Shown: in pieces, positions 1-7,908 of the stretch
How positions within the stretch are numbered: the stretch's first letter is position 1
How the letters are laid out: each line of letters starts with the position of its first letter
NCBI GenBank assembly: GCA_036563505.1
Contig: DATCMH010000009.1
Location: 1 to 64,000, forward strand
DNA from: DATCMH01 sp036563505
Lineage (GTDB): Bacteria > Pseudomonadota > Alphaproteobacteria > Rhizobiales > Beijerinckiaceae
Length of the DNA: 64,000 bases
Direction of reading: 5' to 3'
Notes under the pieces: model-generated
The model's database searches: none
The model's input: only the letters and a program-made list of their open reading frames with translations
Told to the model about the DNA's origin: nothing
Made by a program: the position numbers and the translations under genes

Positions 1-7
1 CGAATCG

Positions 8-34
8 AAAAAGCCCGGCTCCGCCGGGCTTTTT
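8..34. terminator. Intrinsic terminator, possibly bidirectional
   Basis: A GC stem (AGCCCGGC / GCCGGGCT) has an A-run before it and a T-run after it, so it could end transcription on either strand. The most natural use is to end a plus-strand gene lying before the window. Confidence 0.75.
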
Positions 35-61
35 TCATGTCCGCGCCTGGAAGCGGCGCAA

Positions 62-91
62 AAGAAAAAGCCCGGCCTTTCGGCCGGGCTT
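62..91 (-). terminator. Terminator of the outer-membrane protein gene
   Basis: On the minus strand the stem AAGCCCGGCC / GGCCGGGCTT is followed by a T-rich tract (the plus-strand A-rich run at 62-68). It lies about 25 bp after the stop codon of the minus-strand OMP gene. Confidence 0.8.
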
Positions 92-113
92 CGCTTCGAA
101 CCGAAGTTCGATC

Positions 114-908
114 TCAGTAGCGGGCGACGACCGCGCCGCCAGCCGGCGACCAGAAGCGGTAGTTGATGCCCGCGCGGACGATGTGAGCCTTCGTCTCGGC
201 GTCGAGACGGAGGACGGCGCCGCCGAGGTTCGTGTTGATCAGGTTCGTGTCGCCCAGATCGACGTAGAGGTACTCGGTCTTGAACGAGATGTTGTTCGTG
301 AGCGCGTACTCGAGACCGCCGCCCAGCGTCCAGCCGCTGTTGCTGTCGGACAGGGAGACGCCGAAGGCGCCGCCGCCGAAGCCGCCGAGGTTGGCGGTGA
401 TGCCGGACTTCGTGCGGCCGTAGGCCCAACCACCGGTCACGTAGACGAGAGCGCGGTCGAAGGCGTAGCCGACGCGGGCGCGGACGGTGCCGAACTGCGT
501 CATCTCGGAGCCGAGCGAGGCGTTCAGAGCGCCGCCGCCGAAGTTGGCGCCGATGCCGAGCTTACCCTCGACGTTCGCCCACTGGTAGTCGGCCTCGAGG
601 CCGAGGACCCAGTTGCCGCCGAACTGCCAGTTGTAGCCGACCGTGCCGCCGGCGAGGAAGCCGGAGGAGTTCAGGCTCGCGGCGCCGGTCACGACGGCCG
701 GGCCGCCGACGGGCGTCACGGAGAAGGGGTACTCGAACTTGTCGCCGGCGTAGCCAGCGTTCACGCCGACGTAGAAGCCGGTCCAGGTGAAGACCGGAAT
801 GGCAACGTAAGGCACCGGAGCCGGCGCGCTGCGGCGGGGGAGATCGGCGGCCGAGGCAGCGGTCGCCGCGAAGGCGAGGGCCGTGCCGGCCAGAAGGATC
901 TTCTTCAT
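114..908 (-). CDS. Omp25/Omp31-type outer-membrane beta-barrel protein
   Basis: A 264-residue protein with a clear signal peptide (MKKILLAGTALAFAATAASA, cleavage expected before ADLPRR). After a short Pro/Ala stretch comes the motif FTWTGFYVGVNAGYAG, typical of small alphaproteobacterial porin-like proteins, then alternating glycine- and aromatic-rich strands expected to form an eight-stranded barrel. The C-terminus is followed by a strong terminator, so the gene is monocistronic. A purine-rich Shine-Dalgarno (AAAGGGA) precedes the ATG. The family is abundant in the outer membrane of Hyphomicrobiales; a structural role there is inferred, and specific pore activity cannot be told from sequence. 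Confidence 0.9.
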   Translation of the reverse strand: MKKILLAGTALAFAATAASAADLPRRSAPAPVPYVAIPVFTWTGFYVGVNAGYAGDKFEYPFSVTPVGGPAVVTGAASLNSSGFLAGGTVGYNWQFGGNWVLGLEADYQWANVEGKLGIGANFGGGALNASLGSEMTQFGTVRARVGYAFDRALVYVTGGWAYGRTKSGITANLGGFGGGAFGVSLSDSNSGWTLGGGLEYALTNNISFKTEYLYVDLGDTNLINTNLGGAVLRLDAETKAHIVRAGINYRFWSPAGGAVVARY

Positions 909-1208
909 GTCAGTCCCTTTCTTTGTGACCCGGTGGCCCTTCGATCCGAGCCGGAGCCGGGTCCCGCGATAGGCGGGTTATAAGCTGGCAGCCTGGTCAG
1001 GTCTGTTGCGCAGCGACCACGCCTTCGGCACCGGCCGTGGCGAGATGATGGCGACACTGTGCAAGCTTGATCCCCTTGGCTTTGCCGCGCCGATAACGTC
1101 GAGCAGGCTCTCAGGTTCAGGTGGGCCGAAGAAAACCGGGCGGATATGTGATCACTTTCCGTTTCAGATCGTAAATGATGCATCGAGAGTGCGATCCACG
1201 GTGGGCCG
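909..1208. other. Intergenic region between divergent OMP and SDR genes
   Basis: About 300 bp without a convincing gene. A TTATAA box at 978-983 could be the minus-strand -10 of the OMP gene, which would leave a 5' leader of roughly 60-70 nt. No matching -35 stands out. Short ORFs here have no recognisable product. Confidence 0.4.
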
Positions 1209-1967
1209 ATGATGAACGAAGTCGCTCTGATTACGGGAGGCGCGAAGCGCATCGGGGCCGCAATCACCCGACAGCTCGCTGCCCAGGGCTACGCCGTCGC
1301 GATCCATTGCCGGCGATCAACTGCCGAAGCGGGGGCCTTGCGGGACGCGCTGATCCGGGATGGCGGCCGGGCCGTGGTCGTCCGGGCGGAACTGGCCGAC
1401 GCCGCAGCCGTGGACGGCCTGATGGCGCAGGCCGGCCGGGCTCTCGGGCCGGTCACGCTCCTCGTCAACAACGCTTCGGAGTTCGAGGAGGACGCGCTCG
1501 AAACCCTCGATCACGCGCGCTGGGAGCGGCACTTCGCCGTCAACCTGCGCACGCCGGCCTTCCTGGCCCGCGACCTCGCCCGGCAACTGCCGCCGGGAGC
1601 TGAAGGGGCCGTGGTGAACGTCATCGACCAGCGCGTCTGGAAGCTCACGCCGCAGTTCTTCTCCTACACCCTGACCAAGGCCGCCCTTTTCACGGCCACC
1701 AAAACGATGGCGCAGGCGCTGGCGCCGCGGGTGAGGGTCAATGCCGTCGGACCCGGGCCGACGCTGACCGGGGCGCGCCAGGACGAGTCCGATTTCGCCC
1801 GGCAGAGCGCTGCTTTGCCGCTCGGACGCGGCGCAAGCCCGGAGGAGGTCGCCGACGCGGTGCTCTACCTCGCCCGGGCGCGCAGCATCACCGGTCAGAT
1901 GCTGGCCGTCGATGGGGGGCAGCACCTGAACTGGCAGACCCCGGACGTGGTGGGCATCAAGGAATGA
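1209..1967 (+). CDS. SDR-family oxidoreductase, pteridine-reductase-like
   Basis: A 252-residue short-chain dehydrogenase/reductase. Visible landmarks are the nucleotide-binding motif TGGAKRIG near residue 9, NNAS near residue 90, and the catalytic YTLTK (Tyr and Lys spaced as YxxxK) near residue 155. The Lys-Arg after TGGA resembles PTR1/FolM-type enzymes, which use NADPH to reduce dihydropterins, so a FolM-like role is plausible but not proven. Two consecutive ATGs are available; the first is used here. The 3' end overlaps the convergent pgeF gene by 11 bp. Confidence 0.85.
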   Translation: MMNEVALITGGAKRIGAAITRQLAAQGYAVAIHCRRSTAEAGALRDALIRDGGRAVVVRAELADAAAVDGLMAQAGRALGPVTLLVNNASEFEEDALETLDHARWERHFAVNLRTPAFLARDLARQLPPGAEGAVVNVIDQRVWKLTPQFFSYTLTKAALFTATKTMAQALAPRVRVNAVGPGPTLTGARQDESDFARQSAALPLGRGASPEEVADAVLYLARARSITGQMLAVDGGQHLNWQTPDVVGIKE

Positions 1968-2739
1968 GCGAGGGCGGGCTCAGCGCGATGGCGGAGATGA
2001 GCCGGCCGTAATCCGGCTCGCCGCGGTGGGTCGTGCGCCGATAGCTGTAGAAGCGCTCTGCGTCCGAATAGGTGCAAAGCTCAAGATCGGCGACCACGCC
2101 GACGCCGGCCGTCCTCAGCCGCGCCACGATATAGGCGGGGAGGTCGAAATAGGCGTGGCCCTCACGCGTGCTCGGGCGCAGGTAGCCGTCATTCGACGCG
2201 TCGGCCTCAAGCAGTTGAGCGACGAATTCGGGGCCGACCTCGTAGGCATTGGGGCCGATGGTCGGACCCAGCACAGCAGTGATGTCGCTCCGGCGGGCTC
2301 CAAGCTCTTCCATAGCGTGAAGCGTCGCCTCGAGGACGCCGTGGACGGCGCCGCGCCAACCTGCGTGAGCGGCACCGATCACCCGCGCCTCCGGATCGGC
2401 GAAGAGGACGGGGCCGCAATCGGCGGTTGCGATGGCGAGCGCCAGCCCCTCAGTCGCCGTGACCAGGGCATCGGCCTTCGGCCGCTCGCCCGTCCAGGGC
2501 GTATCGACGGTGATCGCGACTGCAGAATGGACCTGATGCAGGCTCACCATCGCCTCGGGCGCGACCTCGAGCTGCTCCGCCATGCGCCGCCGGTTCTCGC
2601 GCACCCGGGCCTGGTCGTCGGCCGAGCCGAGACCCCCGTTCAGGGACGCATAGAGACCCTCCGAGACGCCGCCTTGGCGCGTAAAGAAGGCGTGCCGCAG
2701 GGTCGGGTAGGCGGCGAGTTCGGGAGCTTCGATGAACAT
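1957..2739 (-). CDS. pgeF: Peptidoglycan editing factor PgeF (YfiH/DUF152)
   Basis: Belongs to the YfiH/DUF152 family, known in E. coli to remove misincorporated residues from peptidoglycan precursors and formerly called polyphenol oxidase. Diagnostic motifs are FTRQGGVSEG near the N-terminus, TADCGPVLF followed by GAAHAGWRG (metal-site Cys and His), and YSYRR near the C-terminus. The start is uncertain: a TTG at 2757 is in frame, but the ATG at 2739 (MFIEAPE) is preferred, giving about 260 residues. It is the last gene of an lgt-midA-pgeF operon, all tied to the cell envelope or respiration. Confidence 0.9.
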   Translation of the reverse strand: MFIEAPELAAYPTLRHAFFTRQGGVSEGLYASLNGGLGSADDQARVRENRRRMAEQLEVAPEAMVSLHQVHSAVAITVDTPWTGERPKADALVTATEGLALAIATADCGPVLFADPEARVIGAAHAGWRGAVHGVLEATLHAMEELGARRSDITAVLGPTIGPNAYEVGPEFVAQLLEADASNDGYLRPSTREGHAYFDLPAYIVARLRTAGVGVVADLELCTYSDAERFYSYRRTTHRGEPDYGRLISAIALSPPSLIP

Positions 2740-2761
2740 CGGGGTGGTGCGGCTCAAGGGA

Positions 2762-3829
2762 TCAGGCGCCGGAAAAGCCCGGCAGGTCGGTAAGATCAGG
2801 ACGCGACAGGGCGAGCGCCTTGAACAAGGCGCCCATTCCGGTGGGGGTCGGATCGGTCAGACGGGCGAGCGCGGCGTCGATGGCCGCGGCTTGCGGCGGC
2901 GTCGCGCGCGCTTTGAGGCGCTCGGCCCGGGCTTCGATCCCAAGGGCAAGAAGCAGGTCGCGCTGCGTGAGCGGGCCGTGTGCGCGGGCCGCCCTTGCCG
3001 CCCGACGCAGCTGCTCGAAATCGACGTGAACCGTCAGGTCGGCCTCGCCAGGCTCGGCGAGCGGGTCGACGAAGGCGTGCTCGCGCACGGCCTGAAAGGT
3101 GTCGCCGCGTCCCGTGGCAAGGTGCCCGTAATCGATGATGAGGGCAGCCCCGCCCTGGTCGGCGAGGCGGGCCGCGATCGAAGCCGCGAGCAGCGCTCCC
3201 GCCCCGTGCAACTCGATGACCTCGCCGGGCCGGCCGGCGACGGACAAGGCAGGCTCGGGTTCGGCGGCAAGCCCGAAGGCGAGGGCGTCGTCGCTGAGGC
3301 CGACGAGGCGCTCGCGCCAGCCATCGGCGAAGACGAACTGTCGGATGGGCAAGGCATCGAAGAACTCGTTCGCGACCACGATCATCGGCCCTGCGGGCAC
3401 GGCATCGATCGTGTCATGCCAGCTGACGGGGCAGGGGCTTGCGGCAAGGGAAGTCGCCTGTTTCTCGCGCAGGATAGGGCTCATCTCGACGAGATGGACG
3501 CTTGCTGCGGCCAGGAAAGCCGGAACTACGCGCAACGCCCGCAAGGCGTCCGCCATGAGGGTGCCCCGGCCCGGCCCGAGCTCCACCAGGCGGGCGCCCC
3601 CAGGCGAACCCATGCGGGTCCAGGTGTCGGCGATCCAGAGGCCGATGAGCTCGCCGAACATCTGGCTGATCTCAGGTGCCGTCGTGAAATCTCCGCCAGC
3701 GCCAAGCGGGTCGCGGGTCACGTAGTAGCCGTGGACGGGATGCGCGAGGCACAGGGCCATGTAGCGGTCGAGGCCGATCGGTCCCTCGGCGGCGATGAGT
3801 GCCTTGATCTCCTCAGCCAGCGCCGTCAC
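2762..3829 (-). CDS. MidA/NDUFAF7-type SAM-dependent methyltransferase
   Basis: A 355-residue protein of the DUF185/NDUFAF7 family. The motifs GDFTTAPEISQMFGELIG (residues about 45-65), VELGPGRGTLMADAL (SAM binding) and DYGH are characteristic. The mitochondrial homologue methylates an arginine of the complex I subunit NDUFS2, equivalent to NuoD, and is needed for assembly. The target gene nuoD lies 41 kb away in this window, so a complex I assembly role is a reasonable inference. Its GTG start overlaps the lgt stop as GTGA, indicating translational coupling. Confidence 0.88.
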   Translation of the reverse strand: MTALAEEIKALIAAEGPIGLDRYMALCLAHPVHGYYVTRDPLGAGGDFTTAPEISQMFGELIGLWIADTWTRMGSPGGARLVELGPGRGTLMADALRALRVVPAFLAAASVHLVEMSPILREKQATSLAASPCPVSWHDTIDAVPAGPMIVVANEFFDALPIRQFVFADGWRERLVGLSDDALAFGLAAEPEPALSVAGRPGEVIELHGAGALLAASIAARLADQGGAALIIDYGHLATGRGDTFQAVREHAFVDPLAEPGEADLTVHVDFEQLRRAARAARAHGPLTQRDLLLALGIEARAERLKARATPPQAAAIDAALARLTDPTPTGMGALFKALALSRPDLTDLPGFSGA

Positions 3830-4698
3830 GCCGCGCTCGCCTCGACCGGCCGGCGCGGCCGGGTCGCTCCTCGGGCCGCCAGCCAGACGGTCCCGGCGCC
3901 GACGAGCGCCATCGGCACCGAGAGCAGCATGCCCATGGTGACACCGCCGCCGAGGGCTTGGACGCTGTCGCCGAAGAGGAAGCCGAGCTGCGGGTCCGGC
4001 TCGCGGAAGAACTCGCAGACGATCCGCGCGAGCGCGTAGCCCAGGACGAAGAGCCCGCCGATCAGCCCGGGGCGGCGAAAGCCGTATCGCCGCGCGGCGA
4101 AGCCGAGCAGGATCAAGAGCACGAGGCCCTCCCCGAACGCTTCGTAGAGCTGGCTCGGGTGGCGCGGCACCGGCCCCGCGTGCGGGAAAACGACGGCATA
4201 GGGGAAGTCAGGGGCCGGGCGTCCCCAGAGTTCGCCGTTGATGAAGTTGGCGATGCGGCCCAGAAACAGGCCGATCGGCGTGACCACGGCGGCGAGGTCC
4301 AGCATCGCGAGCCCGCTCAAGCCCCGCGAGCGGGCAAAGAGCACGAGCGCGAGGATCGCGCCGAGAAAGCCGCCGTGGAACGACATGCCGCCGCGCCATA
4401 CGGCGAAGATCTCGGTCGGCTGGGAGAGGTAGGTACCGAAATTGTAGAACAGGATGTAGCCGAGCCGTCCGCCCAGCACCACGCCGAGGGCGACCCAGAC
4501 GATCACGTCGTCGATGTCCGTGTCGGTCGGGCGCTTCAGCCCGGTCCAGAGCGCCTCGCGGCGCGCCAGCGCCCGGGCATAGGCCCAGCCGCCCAGGAGC
4601 CCCACGACGTAGGCGAGGGCGTACCAGCGGATCGCGAGGGGTCCGATGGCGATCGCCACCGGATCAATCGCCGGAAAGGGCAGGGCAAGGAACGGCAT
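3826..4698 (-). CDS. lgt: Prolipoprotein diacylglyceryl transferase
   Basis: A 290-residue polytopic membrane enzyme that transfers diacylglycerol from phosphatidylglycerol to the lipobox cysteine of prolipoproteins, the first step of lipoprotein maturation. The Lgt signature is clear: FHGGFLGA, GRIANFINGELWGRP, and RHPSQLYEA. Hydrophobic stretches fit about seven membrane helices. It is the first gene of the three-gene minus-strand operon with midA and pgeF, and is divergent from ubiK. Confidence 0.96.
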   Translation of the reverse strand: MPFLALPFPAIDPVAIAIGPLAIRWYALAYVVGLLGGWAYARALARREALWTGLKRPTDTDIDDVIVWVALGVVLGGRLGYILFYNFGTYLSQPTEIFAVWRGGMSFHGGFLGAILALVLFARSRGLSGLAMLDLAAVVTPIGLFLGRIANFINGELWGRPAPDFPYAVVFPHAGPVPRHPSQLYEAFGEGLVLLILLGFAARRYGFRRPGLIGGLFVLGYALARIVCEFFREPDPQLGFLFGDSVQALGGGVTMGMLLSVPMALVGAGTVWLAARGATRPRRPVEASAA

Positions 4699-4820
4699 CG
4701 AGAGGGTCCGGGTCGGCCGGCAGATGCACCCCGCCCGGGAAGGCCGTCAACCCCGTTGTGACCCGGCCGGTTTGCCACCACATAAGGCTTTGCCGAATCT
4801 TACCCGCCGCGAGCCCTCCG

Positions 4821-5084
4821 ATGCCTTCGACCTCCAACCGCCTGCTCGACGAGTTCGCGCGTCTCGTGACCGACGCCGCGGGCGCCGCTCAGGGTGTGCG
4901 CCGCGAGGTGGACACGGTGGTCAAGAGCCAGCTCGAACGGCTGCTCGCCGATATGGACCTCGCGCGCCGCGAGGAGGTCGAGGTTCTGCGCGATCTGATC
5001 GCTGCGCTACGCGAAGACAACGAGCGGCTCGCCGCCCGTGTCGAGGCGCTCGAGACTCGCCTCGGCGCGGGCGCCGCAGGGTAG
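4821..5084 (+). CDS. ubiK: UbiK-family (BMFP) accessory protein
   Basis: An 87-residue, mostly helical protein with a coiled-coil C-terminal half (LIAALREDNERLAARVEAL), matching the BMFP/YqiC family. UbiK is an accessory factor for aerobic ubiquinone biosynthesis that binds the ubiquinone-complex subunit UbiJ; the family is also described as membrane-fusogenic. An upstream in-frame ATG at 4758 would add 21 residues of unrelated sequence, so the ATG at 4821 is chosen. Confidence 0.8.
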   Translation: MPSTSNRLLDEFARLVTDAAGAAQGVRREVDTVVKSQLERLLADMDLARREEVEVLRDLIAALREDNERLAARVEALETRLGAGAAG

Positions 5085-5365
5085 ATTCATACTTTCGCCA
5101 CAGCGGCTCCGCTGTGTTGTGGACAGGGTGTCAGGGGTGGATTGTGGCTTGCGCTCGAATCTTCGACCGTTGTGACAGCGTCAGCTTCGGAAACCCCTGA
5201 ACCTGATCGCTGGAACAGGACGCGATGGTTGCGCGAGCGGCTTCCTCGACTGCTGAACGCTTCTGCCGACGGTAAATCCACGCTTCGGTCGCGCCTCCCG
5301 CGCGATGTTTTCCTCTCCTGACCGCTCTCCCATCGGCCCGCACCGGCGGGCGAGCAGGATTCGAC
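5085..5365. other. Noncoding gap before the YbjN gene
   Basis: A 281-bp gap with no convincing gene on either strand. It holds an 18-bp perfect palindrome at 5099-5116 (CACAGCGGCTCCGCTGTG), 14 bp after the ubiK stop. It lacks a T-run, so it may be a Rho-linked hairpin or a binding site rather than an intrinsic terminator. Confidence 0.5.
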
Positions 5366-5869
5366 ATGACCCAGCTTCACTTGGACGAGACTCCCCGCAG
5401 CGAACATCCCCTCGACGTTGTCGAGCGCCTCGCCTCGCTTCGCGATTGGATCTTCGACCGGGCGGAGACGGACGAGATGTCCGTGTCCGTGTCCGGGCGG
5501 TGGACGGAGTACCACGTCTCTTTCACCTGGATCGAGGACGTGGAGGCACTCCATGTCGCCTGCGCCTTCGACCTCAAGGTGCCCGAGCGGCGCCGGGGCG
5601 AGGTGGTCCAGCTCGTCTCCCGCGTCAACGAGCAGCTCTGGGTCGGTCACTTCGACCTCTGGAGTTCGGAGAACGTGGTGATGTTCCGCCACGCCCTTCT
5701 GCTCGCCGGCGGTGCGGAGCCGACGCACGGTCAATGCGAGATGCTGCTGAAGTCGGCGATCGATGCTTGCGAGCGCTACTTCCAGGCATTCCAGTTCGTG
5801 ATCTGGGCCGGCCAGACCGCCCGCGAGGCCCTCGACAGCGTGCTCTTCGAGACCGAAGGCGAGGCGTGA
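5366..5869 (+). CDS. YbjN domain-containing protein
   Basis: A 167-residue soluble protein. The pattern WTEYHVSFTWIEDVEALHVA, then a conserved NEQLWVGHFDLW stretch and a C-terminal helix, matches alphaproteobacterial YbjN/DUF1790 proteins. YbjN in E. coli has been linked to stress and motility, but the biochemical role is unknown. It lies 71 bp before proC and transcribed the same way. The ATG is preceded by AGGA. Confidence 0.8.
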   Translation: MTQLHLDETPRSEHPLDVVERLASLRDWIFDRAETDEMSVSVSGRWTEYHVSFTWIEDVEALHVACAFDLKVPERRRGEVVQLVSRVNEQLWVGHFDLWSSENVVMFRHALLLAGGAEPTHGQCEMLLKSAIDACERYFQAFQFVIWAGQTAREALDSVLFETEGEA

Positions 5870-5940
5870 GCGCGGATAAGGTTTCGCGCCTCTCGATGCT
5901 GCGCTAAGGCGGGCCTCCGATCGTCGCTTGAGGTCGCGCT

Positions 5941-6765
5941 ATGTTCCTCGCAGCCCCTGAGATGCCGACCTCCCTCGTCCTCGTGGGGGCGGGCAAGATG
6001 GGCGGCGCGATGCTTGAGGGCTGGGTCAAAGGTGGTCTCGATCCGGCGTCAACCATCATCGTCGAGCCGCGCGCTTCACCGGAGCTCGCGAGCTACTGCG
6101 CCGAGCGCGGGATCGCGCTCAATCCAGAGCGGGTGACACCTCCCGAAGTGGTCGTTCTCGCCATCAAGCCGCAGGGGCTCGCGGAGGCCGCGCCGGGGCT
6201 CGACGGGTACCTTGCTCCCGAGACGCTTCTCGTCTCGATCCTCGCCGGCAAGACGGTGGCCGACCTGCGCGGTCGCCTGACGCGGGCCGGGGCGATTGTC
6301 CGGGCGATGCCGAACCTGCCGGCGAGCGTTGGCTTCGGTGCGACGGGCTGCTTCGCTTCGCCCGAGACGAGCGAGCGCCAGCGGGCGGCGGCGCAGGCGC
6401 TTCTCGCCTCCAATGGCGCGGTTGAGTGGGTCGAGGACGAAGACCTGATCGACGCCGTGACGGCCGTCTCGGGTTCCGGTCCGGCCTACGTCTTCCACCT
6501 GACCGAGTGCCTCGCCGCCGCAGCCGCAGCGGCGGGCTTGCCCCCGGAGCTCGGCGCCCGGCTCGCCCGCGCCACGGTGGTGGGCGCCGGAGAGCTGCTC
6601 AAGCGCAGCGAAGCCGAGCCGGTCACCTTGCGCGCGAACGTGACGTCCCCTGGTGGCACCACGGCCGCGGCGCTTGACACACTCATGGGCGAAGAGCGGT
6701 TGAAACGCCTTCTCACCGAAGCCGTCCTGGCGGCGAAGCGCCGCGCCGGCGAGCTTTCCGGCTGA
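5941..6765 (+). CDS. proC: Pyrroline-5-carboxylate reductase
   Basis: A 274-residue enzyme performing the last step of proline synthesis, reduction of 1-pyrroline-5-carboxylate with NAD(P)H. The N-terminal Rossmann motif VGAGKMGGAML and the C-terminal family signature VTSPGGTTAAAL are both present, as is AVSGSGPAYVF in the dimerisation region. A GAGGT Shine-Dalgarno before the ATG at 5941 supports that start; an ATG seven codons later is the alternative. Confidence 0.95.
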   Translation: MFLAAPEMPTSLVLVGAGKMGGAMLEGWVKGGLDPASTIIVEPRASPELASYCAERGIALNPERVTPPEVVVLAIKPQGLAEAAPGLDGYLAPETLLVSILAGKTVADLRGRLTRAGAIVRAMPNLPASVGFGATGCFASPETSERQRAAAQALLASNGAVEWVEDEDLIDAVTAVSGSGPAYVFHLTECLAAAAAAAGLPPELGARLARATVVGAGELLKRSEAEPVTLRANVTSPGGTTAAALDTLMGEERLKRLLTEAVLAAKRRAGELSG

Positions 6766-6825
6766 AACGAGGTTCCACGGTCCGGTGATGCGCCCCACAT
6801 ACGAAGGACCAGCCGGGAGAGCGCG

Positions 6826-7527
6826 ATGACCGACACCCCTCAGCCGAACCGCCGCGACGCGATCATCGACGCGCTGATGCGCCTCGCCGCGGAGCAGCCC
6901 TGGAACGACATCGAGGTCACGGACATCGCCCGGGCGGCCGGCGTCACCTTGAGCGAGTTCCGCGAATTGTTCCCCTCGAAGGGGGCGGTGCTCGGCGCCT
7001 TCGCGCGGCGGATCGACCGGCAAGTCCTCGACGGCACGAGCGACGATCTCGCGGATGAGCCGGCGCGGGAGCGCCTGTTCGACGTGCTGATGCGCCGTCT
7101 CGACGCGCTCACACCCTACAAGGAGGCGCTGCGCCGAATCTCTTTCGCCGTGCGCGGCGACCTGGTGACCATGGCGGCCCTGAACCAGGTCGCCCTCAAC
7201 TCGCAGCGCTTCATGCTCGCCGCGGCCGGCATCTCCACCGAAGGGCCGCTCGGCACCTTAAAGATCCAAGGCACCGTGATCGCCTTCGCACGCACGCTTG
7301 AAACCTGGCTTGAGGACGACGATCCGGCGCTCGCCCGCACCATGGCCCGCCTCGACCGCGAGATCCGCGGCGGCGAGCGCTTCATGGAACGGGCGGAGGA
7401 CTTCCGCCGCCTCACCGCGCCGGTTCGGGCGATCGGTGCGGCCCTGTTCGAGCGCCGTCGCCGGTCCCGGCGGCGCCCCGAGCGTTGGACCGACGAGGAC
7501 CAGGGCGACCCGGCGGCGGCGATCTGA
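6826..7527 (+). CDS. TetR/AcrR-family transcriptional regulator
   Basis: A 233-residue protein. The N-terminal helix-turn-helix spans about residues 25-60 (EVTDIARAAGVTLSEFRELF then a Lys-Gly pair), followed by an all-helical ligand or dimerisation domain. The C-terminus is Arg- and Asp-rich. A GGGAGAG Shine-Dalgarno precedes the ATG. The target is unknown; proC upstream and the csaA-like gene downstream share the strand. Confidence 0.8.
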   Translation: MTDTPQPNRRDAIIDALMRLAAEQPWNDIEVTDIARAAGVTLSEFRELFPSKGAVLGAFARRIDRQVLDGTSDDLADEPARERLFDVLMRRLDALTPYKEALRRISFAVRGDLVTMAALNQVALNSQRFMLAAAGISTEGPLGTLKIQGTVIAFARTLETWLEDDDPALARTMARLDREIRGGERFMERAEDFRRLTAPVRAIGAALFERRRRSRRRPERWTDEDQGDPAAAI

Positions 7528-7569
7528 TCCGGCTTTCCCGACGCTCAGGCTTGGCGTAACCGTCATGGC

Positions 7570-7908
7570 ATGACGACCGCCACCTTCGACGATTTTCTCA
7601 AGCTCGACATCCGCGTCGGCCGCGTCATCGCGGCCGAGCCGTTCCCGCAGGCGCGCAAGCCCGCCTTCAAGCTGACGATCGATTTCGGGCCTGAGATCGG
7701 GACGAAGCGCTCCTCGGCCCAGATCACCGAGAACCATGCGCTCGACGCTCTCGTCGGCCGTCTCGTGCTCGCCGTCGTCAACTTCCCGCCCCGCCAGATC
7801 GGCCCGTTCATGTCCGAGGTGCTGACGCTGGGCGTGCCGGACGCCGAGGGCAAGGTCATGCTGATCGGCCCCGACCGGGACGTACCCGTGGGCGGGCGCC
7901 TGTACTGA
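7570..7908 (+). CDS. csaA: CsaA-like tRNA-binding protein
   Basis: A 112-residue single-domain OB-fold protein. The motif LDIRVGRVIAAEPFPQARKP and the later ENHALDALVGR match CsaA and other free-standing tRNA-binding domains related to the C-terminus of methionyl-tRNA synthetase. CsaA in Bacillus has been described as a secretion-related chaperone; its role in alphaproteobacteria is not established. It ends one base before the stop of the convergent histidine kinase gene. Confidence 0.88.
   Translation: MTTATFDDFLKLDIRVGRVIAAEPFPQARKPAFKLTIDFGPEIGTKRSSAQITENHALDALVGRLVLAVVNFPPRQIGPFMSEVLTLGVPDAEGKVMLIGPDRDVPVGGRLY

Noticed and set aside
1093..1117. EcfG-like promoter on the minus strand before the OMP gene
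   Set aside because: One mismatch in the -35 (TGAAC) and about 185 bp from the start codon, so weak support.
2732..4039. A 435-codon plus-strand ORF opposite midA and lgt
   Set aside because: It is the shadow of two well-identified minus-strand genes in a GC-rich genome.
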